In this document: in pieces, positions 58,250-64,000 of the stretch
How positions within the stretch are numbered: position 1 is the first letter of the stretch
How the letters are laid out: the number at the start of each line of letters is the position of its first letter
Assembly: GCA_030710605.1 (NCBI GenBank)
Contig: CP092874.1
Location: 25,688,282-25,752,281, forward strand
Source of the DNA: Cordylochernes scorpioides
Lineage: Eukaryota > Arthropoda > Arachnida > Pseudoscorpiones > Chernetidae
Direction of reading: 5' to 3'
DNA length: 64,000 nucleotides
Made by a program: the position numbers and the translations under genes
The notes under the pieces: model-generated
What the model saw: only the letters and a program-made list of their open reading frames with translations
Database searches by the model: none
What the model was told of the DNA's origin: nothing

Positions 58250-58865
58250 ATGTTCACACTTGGCTATCTGGTGTGTCTTCAATAAAGGTCACTGTAATAT
58301 CTTTGAGAGTTATTGTCTGAATCCCGATATACATGCTGAAAGGCACAACTTCCTTAAGTTTTGTCCATGAGTGTATATACACTTGGTTATCTGGTGTGTC
58401 TTCAATAAAGGTCACTGTAATATATTTGAGATTTATTGTCAGAATCCTGATATAAATGGTAAAAGGTACAACTTCCTTAAGTTTTGTCCATGAGTGTATA
58501 TACACTTGGTTATCTCGTGTCTTCAATAAAGGTTACTGTAATATCTTTCAGAGTTATTGTCAGAATCCTGATATAAATGGTAAAAGGTACAACTTCCTTA
58601 AGTTTTGTCCATGAGTGTATATACACTTGGTTATCTCGTGTCTTCAATAAAGGTTACTGTAATATCTTTCAGAGTTATTGTCAGAATCCTGATATAAATG
58701 GTAAAAGGTACAACTTCCTTAAGTTTTGTCCATGAGTGTATATACACTTGGTTATCTCGTGTCTTCAATAAAGGTTACTGCAATATCTTTCAGAATTATT
58801 GTCTCAATCCTTAAATACATGCTGAAAGATACAACTTCCATAGGTTTTTGTCTCCATGAGTGTAT
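58250..58865 (-). repeat. Satellite D family, CRP4 intron 4
   Basis: About five units of about 120 bp with TCTTCAATAAAGGT and TTTTGTCCATGAGTGTATAT; more than in the left arm (about three). Confidence 0.88.
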
Positions 58866-59144
58866 TTGAAGATATATTTTATTTCATTATTGTCTATCCA
58901 TTAAAAATCTAATCCTAAGATTGAATTGTCTTGTTTTATATACAATGTTTTACCTATCACTTATCTGTTAATAGTAAATGTTAAGATTTGGTTTTATGAT
59001 AATAATTGTGATGTGTTAATAATATTTATATCCCTTGACTATTAATCCGTATTTTGAGTAACAATTGTAACATGAATTAGGTTGTATTTAGCCATGTATA
59101 AGCCATAGTAGTTCATGATCAATGATAACATTTTGATTTTCCAG

Positions 59145-59177
59145 GTTTGCCAAGCTGGCCAATGTCCCCGGGAATGA
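59145..59177 (+). CDS. CRP4 exon 5
   Basis: VCQAGQCPRE and TGA; AATAAA at 59210-59215. 58866-59144 before it is AT-rich and the inverted copy of 13800-14064. Confidence 0.72.
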   Translation, partial: VCQAGQCPRE

Positions 59178-59459
59178 AGAAATTCCTTTTAACAAATTTA
59201 TATTTGGTTAATAAATGTTTATAACCATTCAGCAATGATGGCCTTATTAATTTTTTACAGAGAAAACAAACTCTACTATTTATTTTTGAAATTACAAAAT
59301 ATTTCCTAACAATTATAAATAATGATATAGTAAGAAACTCATTGATTGTAATTATTTTGTAATTTTAAGTCTTTTCACAATTTTATCATGAATAGAAACT
59401 CAAACTATATAGTAGAGAAAGTCTTTCTAGATATATACTCCACACTTTTAACTTACACC

Positions 59460-62330
59460 ATAGTACCATGAGATCGGGGTAGTTTCCCGACCCCAGCTCT
59501 AATATCAGGAAGTATCTATAGATACATCTGGGTAGAGTCCTCCTCCATAGTACCATGAGATCGGGGTAGTTTCCCGACCCCAGCTCTAACATCAGGAAGT
59601 ATCTATAGATACATCTGGGTAGAGTCCTCCTCCATAGTACCATGAGATCGGGGTAGTTTTCCGACCCCAGCTCTAACATCAGGAAGTATCTATAGATACA
59701 TCTGGGTAGAGTCCTCCTCCATAGTACCATGAGATCGGGGTAGTTTCCCGACCCCAGCTCTAACATCAGGAAGTATCTAAAGATACATCTGGGTAGAGTC
59801 CTCCTCCATAGTACCATGAGATCGGGGTAGTTTCCCGACCCCAGCTCTAATATCAGGAGGTATCTATAGATACATCTGGGTATAGAGTACTCCTCCATAG
59901 TACCATGAGATCGGGGTAGTTTCCCGACCCCAGCTCTAATATCAGGAAGTATCTATAGATACATCTGGGTAAAGTCCTCCTCCATAGTACAATGAGATCG
60001 GGGTAGTTTCCCGACCCCAGCTCTAATATCAAGAAGTATCTATAGATACATCTGGGTAGAGTCCTCCTCCATAGTACCATGAGATCGGGGTAGTTTTCCG
60101 ACCCCAGCTCTAACATCAGGAAGTATCTATTGATACATCTGGGTAGAGTCCTCCTCCATAGTACCATGAGATCTGGGTAGTTTCCCGACCCCAGCTCTAA
60201 CATCAGGAAGTATCTATAGATACATCTGGGTATAGAGTCCTCCTCCTTAGTACCATGAGATCGGGGTAGTTTCCCGACCCCAGCTCTAACATCAGGAAGT
60301 ATCTATAGATACATCTGGGCACAGAGTCCTCCTCCATAGTACCATGAGATCGGGGTAGTTTCCCGACCCCAGCTCTAATATCAGGAAGTATCTATAGATA
60401 CATCTGGGTAGAGTCCTCCTCCATAGTACCATGATATCGGGGTAGTTTCCCGACCCCAGCTCTAATATCAGGAAGTATCTATAGATACATCTGGGTAGAG
60501 TCCTCCTCCATAGTACCATGTGATCGGGGTAGTTTCCCGACCCCAGCTCTAATATCAGGAGGTATCTATAGATACATCTGGGTATAGAGTACTCCTCCAT
60601 AGTACCATGAGATCGGGGTAGTTTCCCGACCCCAGCTCTAATATCAGGAAGTATCTATTGATACATCTGGGTAGAGTCCTCCTCCATAGTACCATGAGAT
60701 CGGGGTAGTTTCCCGACCCCAGCTCTAACATCAGGAAGTATCTATTGATACATCTGGGTAGAGTCCTCCTCCATAGTACCATGAGATCGGGGTAGTTTCC
60801 CGACCCCAGCTCTAACATCAGGAAGTATCTATTGATACATCTGGGTAGAGTCCTCCTCCATAGTACCATGAGATCGGGGTAATTTCCCGACCCCAGCTCT
60901 AACATCAGGAAGTATCTATAGATACATCTGGGCACAGAGTCCTCCTCCATAGTACCATGAGATCGGGGTAGTTTCCCGACCCCAGGTCTAACATCAGGAA
61001 GTATCTATAGATACATCTGGGTAGAGTCCTCCTACATAGTACCATGAGATCGGGGTAGTTTCCCGACCCCAGCTCTAACATCAGGAAGTATCTATAGATA
61101 CATCTGGGCACACAGAGTCCTCCTCCATAGTACCATGAGATCGGGGTAGTTTCCCGACCCCAGCTCTAAAATCAGGAAGTATCTATAGATACATCTGGGT
61201 AGAGTCCTCCTCCATAGTACCATGAGATCGGGGTAATTTCCCGACCCCAGCTCTAACATCAGGAAGTATCTATTGATACATCTGGGTAGAGTCCTCCTCC
61301 ATAGTGCCATGAGATCGGGGTAGTTTCCCGACCCCAGCTCTAACATCAGGAAGTATCTATAGATACATCTGGGTAGAGTCCTCCTCCATAGTACCATGAG
61401 ATCGGGGTAGTTTCCCGACCCCAGCTCTAACATCAGGAAGTATCTATAGATACATCTGGGTAGAGTTCTCCTCCATAGTACCATGAGATCGGGGTAGTTT
61501 CCCGACCCCAGCTCTAACATCAGGAAGTATCTATAGATACATCTGGGTAGAGTCCTCCTTCATACTACCATGAGATCGGGGTAGTTTCCCGACCCCAGCT
61601 CTAACATCAGGAAGTATCTATAGATACATCTGGGCACAGAGTCCTCCTCCATAGTACCATGAGATCGGGGTAGTTTCCCGACCCCAGCTCTAACATCAGG
61701 AAGTATCTATAGATACATATGGGTAGAGTCCTCCTCCATAGTAACATGAGATCGGGGTTGTTTCCCGACCCCAGGTCTAACATCAAAAAGCATCTATAGA
61801 TACATATGGGTAGAGTCCTCCTCCATAGTACCATGAGATCGGGGTAGTTTCCCGACCCCAGCTGTAACATCAGGAAGTATCTATAGATACATATGGGTAG
61901 AGTCCTCCTCCATAGTACCATGAGATCGGGGTAGTTTCCCGACCCCAGCTCTAACATCAAAAAGCATCTATAGATACATATGGGTAGAGTCCTCCTCCAT
62001 AGTACCATGAGATCGGGGTAGTTTCCCGACCCCAGCTCTAACATCAGGAAGTATCTATAGATACATATGGGTAGAGTCCTCCTCCATAGTACCATGAGAT
62101 CGGGGTAGTTTCCCGACCCCAGCTCTAACATCAGGAAGTATCTATAGATACATCTGGGTAGAGTCCTCCTCCATAGTACCATGAGATCGGGGTAGTTTCC
62201 CGACCCCAGCTCTAACATCAGGAAGTATCTATAGATACATATGGGTAGAGTCCTCCTCCATAGTGCCATGAGATCGGGGTAGTGTCCCGACTTCAGCCTC
62301 AGCATCAGAAGGTATCTATTGATACATTTT
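59460..62330 (-). repeat. Satellite C, array C3, about 33 copies
   Basis: Reverse orientation to C1, with extra variants: CTGGGCACAGAGTCC and CTGGGTATAGAGT.CTCC insertions shift the frame. More than twice as many copies as the left arm's C1. Confidence 0.95.
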
Positions 62331-62488
62331 CAAGTTTAATACAAGATCCTAATCACTAATATTAAACAAAATATTAAACTAACAAACGTTTTGTTGAAGA
62401 TTTAGATGTATTAAATTTGAAAGTTAGTGCGAGAATGGCCACATAATCTCAGACATATTTATAACGTCTTTCTAAATGTTTTCTTTTA

Positions 62489-62527
62489 ATGTCGAGAACC
62501 AAATATTTTTGTTGAAACGTCGAGAAA
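62489..62527 (+). ncRNA. Hammerhead-like motif, class III
   Basis: TGTCGAGAACCAAATATTT then TTGTTGAAACGTCGAGA; inverted copy of 12071-12115. Confidence 0.42.
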
Positions 62528-62689
62528 GATAACCTATTCTATGGGAAGGGTCTCATTTTAAAGAACACCGAATGCCGGCCAGGCAACCTCTAACTTTAAA
62601 ATACACAATACAGGAAATCGCCAACTACCCACCATGATTATCATGGCCTGGTACTACATGTGTAGATATGTGGTGTACTTACATCCTAG

Positions 62690-63350
62690 GAACAATATAG
62701 TCATTCAACCTCTCGGTACATAAGCCGATCCTTTTTAAGTCATCTACCAAGGTGCATTCTCCATGCACCGAGCGGCCATTGGTTTGGCCCCTCGCGCCCG
62801 TCTTTATGGTCTGGCTCCATGGGGTCGACCAATCAGCCCACAGACGTCTACGAAAGTTTCATGTCTAGGTTGCTGTCCTCTCGTTTGGTCTTGGTAAACC
62901 CGCCCTACGCTTCAATAGGACTTTGGCCCTCGTACCCTTAGTTCACAGTACTCCCTGAATCTGCCAACGAATCAAGGACCTCTGAGGTACGAGTTTGACA
63001 CGGAGAACCGCGCGAAGGCGGGAGGGTGCTACTACTGCGTGTACCCCTTGGTTTTCCATGACGCGCTCGGCAAGGACTCTTACAATGGCGCACACACAGA
63101 GCGAAGACTCAAGAGTTTCAAGACTCATGGCGCCTCGCGTCAGTGAAATCACTGGCGCGAGGACAAACCACGCAGAGTCACCTCTCCACAGTCCTATCCC
63201 CGAGAGTGAGGGGGGTGGGAGCTCCGCCTTTTTCCCAGCCAACAGGTCGGTTCCAAGGCAGGGATACTTTTCCCGTTGGTGTATCTACACCTTTGAAGCA
63301 GATGGCCACCCAGACCTTTCGGTCCACAAGCCGGTGGTGTATCTACAGTA
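62690..63350. other. GC-rich insertion splitting satellite B
   Basis: A roughly 660-bp segment, richer in CpG than its surroundings (GAACCGCGCGAAGGCGGGAG), with satellite B units on both sides and nothing equivalent in the left arm. Short open frames only. Possibly a solo LTR; ends were not resolved. Confidence 0.5.
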
Positions 63351-63369
63351 GAAGCTGTCACAACCCTCT

Positions 63370-64000
63370 CCCACTATGGTTATCATGGCCTGGTACTACA
63401 TGTGTAGACATGTGGTGTACTTACAGTACAAGCTGTCACAACCCTCTACCCACCATGTTATCATGGCCTGGTACTACATGTGTAGACTTGTGGTGTACTT
63501 ACAGTACAAGCTGTCACAACCCTCTACCCACCATGTTATCATGGCCTGGTACTACATGTGTAGACTTGTGGTGTACTTACAGTACAAGCTGTCACAACCC
63601 TCTACCCACCATGTTATCATGGCCTGGTACTACAAGTGTAGACATGTGGTGTACTTACAGTACAAGCTGTCACAACCCTCTACCCACCATGTTATCATGG
63701 TCTGGTACTACATGTGTAGATATATGGTGTACTTACAGTACAAGCTGTCACAACCCTCTACCCACCATGTTATCATGGCCTGGTACTACATGTGTAGACA
63801 TGTGGTGTACTTACAGTACAAGCTGTCACAACCCTCTACCCACCATGTTATCATGGCCTGGTACTACATGTGTAGACATGTGGTGTACTTACAGTACAAG
63901 CTGTCACAACCCTCTACCCACCATGTTATCATGGCCTGGTACTACATGTGTAGACATGTGGTGTACTTACAGTACAAGCTGTCATAACCCTCTACCCACC
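63370..64000 (+). repeat. Satellite B, right arm, at least 8 copies
   Basis: Units of 78 bp in the opposite orientation to 10490-11966, continuing past the window edge. One unit also stands alone at 62620-62690, before the GC-rich insertion. Confidence 0.95.

Larger units (their letters stand above)
55852..64000. repeat. Right arm of a large inverted duplication
   Basis: Reverse complement of 10490-22930 in order: family F, CRP intron 3, exon 4, satellite D, exon 5, satellite C, spacer, satellite B. Differences are small substitutions plus arm-specific insertions. Confidence 0.9.

Noticed and set aside
62943-63351. Two open frames of about 100-118 codons in the GC-rich segment
   Set aside because: Overlapping on both strands, no motif, one running into satellite B.

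Overview
The window is eukaryotic, AT-rich and packed with repeats. Transposons of five classes, spliced genes with GT-AG introns, TATA boxes and AATAAA signals, and a tRNA-like gene all point to an animal. The transposon mix (Copia, Gypsy, BEL, Penelope, Helitron, Tc1/mariner) and the short secreted cysteine-rich peptides suggest an arthropod, perhaps a chelicerate; I cannot name the species.

The host content is a cluster of four related, previously unflagged small secreted peptide genes, here called CRP1-4. None is visible as a long ORF, because each is split into five tiny exons: signal peptide; a CNQ exon; a KCC plus acidic exon; a RGT[FY]ET...DGA[PT]C exon; and a final VC-x2-G-x-CP exon. 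CRP2 (minus, 33536 to 13762) and CRP3 (plus, 36575 to 44508) are complete and head to head. CRP1 (last two exons at 6234 and 10280) enters from the left edge, tail to tail with CRP2. CRP4 (last two exons at 57319 and 59145) lacks its upstream exons near a 100-N assembly gap (55752-55851). Introns are swollen by satellites and transposons.

Layout: 257-5020 Penelope (PLE) 3' end interrupted by a Copia element; 6234-10351 CRP1 3' half with a 74-bp satellite trapped inside mariner-type inverted repeats; 10490-13485 satellites of 78 and 87 bp; 13762-33536 CRP2, whose introns hold a Gypsy element lacking its RT core, a BEL element and a 97-bp satellite; 34000-34893 PLE endonuclease plus ribozyme-like motif; 36575-44508 CRP3 with a 77-bp satellite, a palindrome, a tRNA-like gene, a Helitron and a SINE; 44629-45285 87-bp satellite; 45690-48652 Helitron and a LINE fragment between 146-bp direct repeats; 49501-55415 SINE, mariner relic, PLE relic, Tc1 element; 55852-64000 an inverted copy of 10490-22930 carrying the CRP4 3' half.

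Two themes stand out. First, the CRP cluster with its inverted duplication, where each arm supplies empty sites for insertions in the other. Second, an unusual density of hammerhead-ribozyme-like motifs (about 20 or more, in several families) tied to PLE 3' ends and to at least thirteen long palindromes. One family carries CUG-U-N-GA in place of CUGANGA, yet shows covariation in stem II and partly in stem I, and lies 170-220 bp downstream of three separate PLE endonuclease stop codons.
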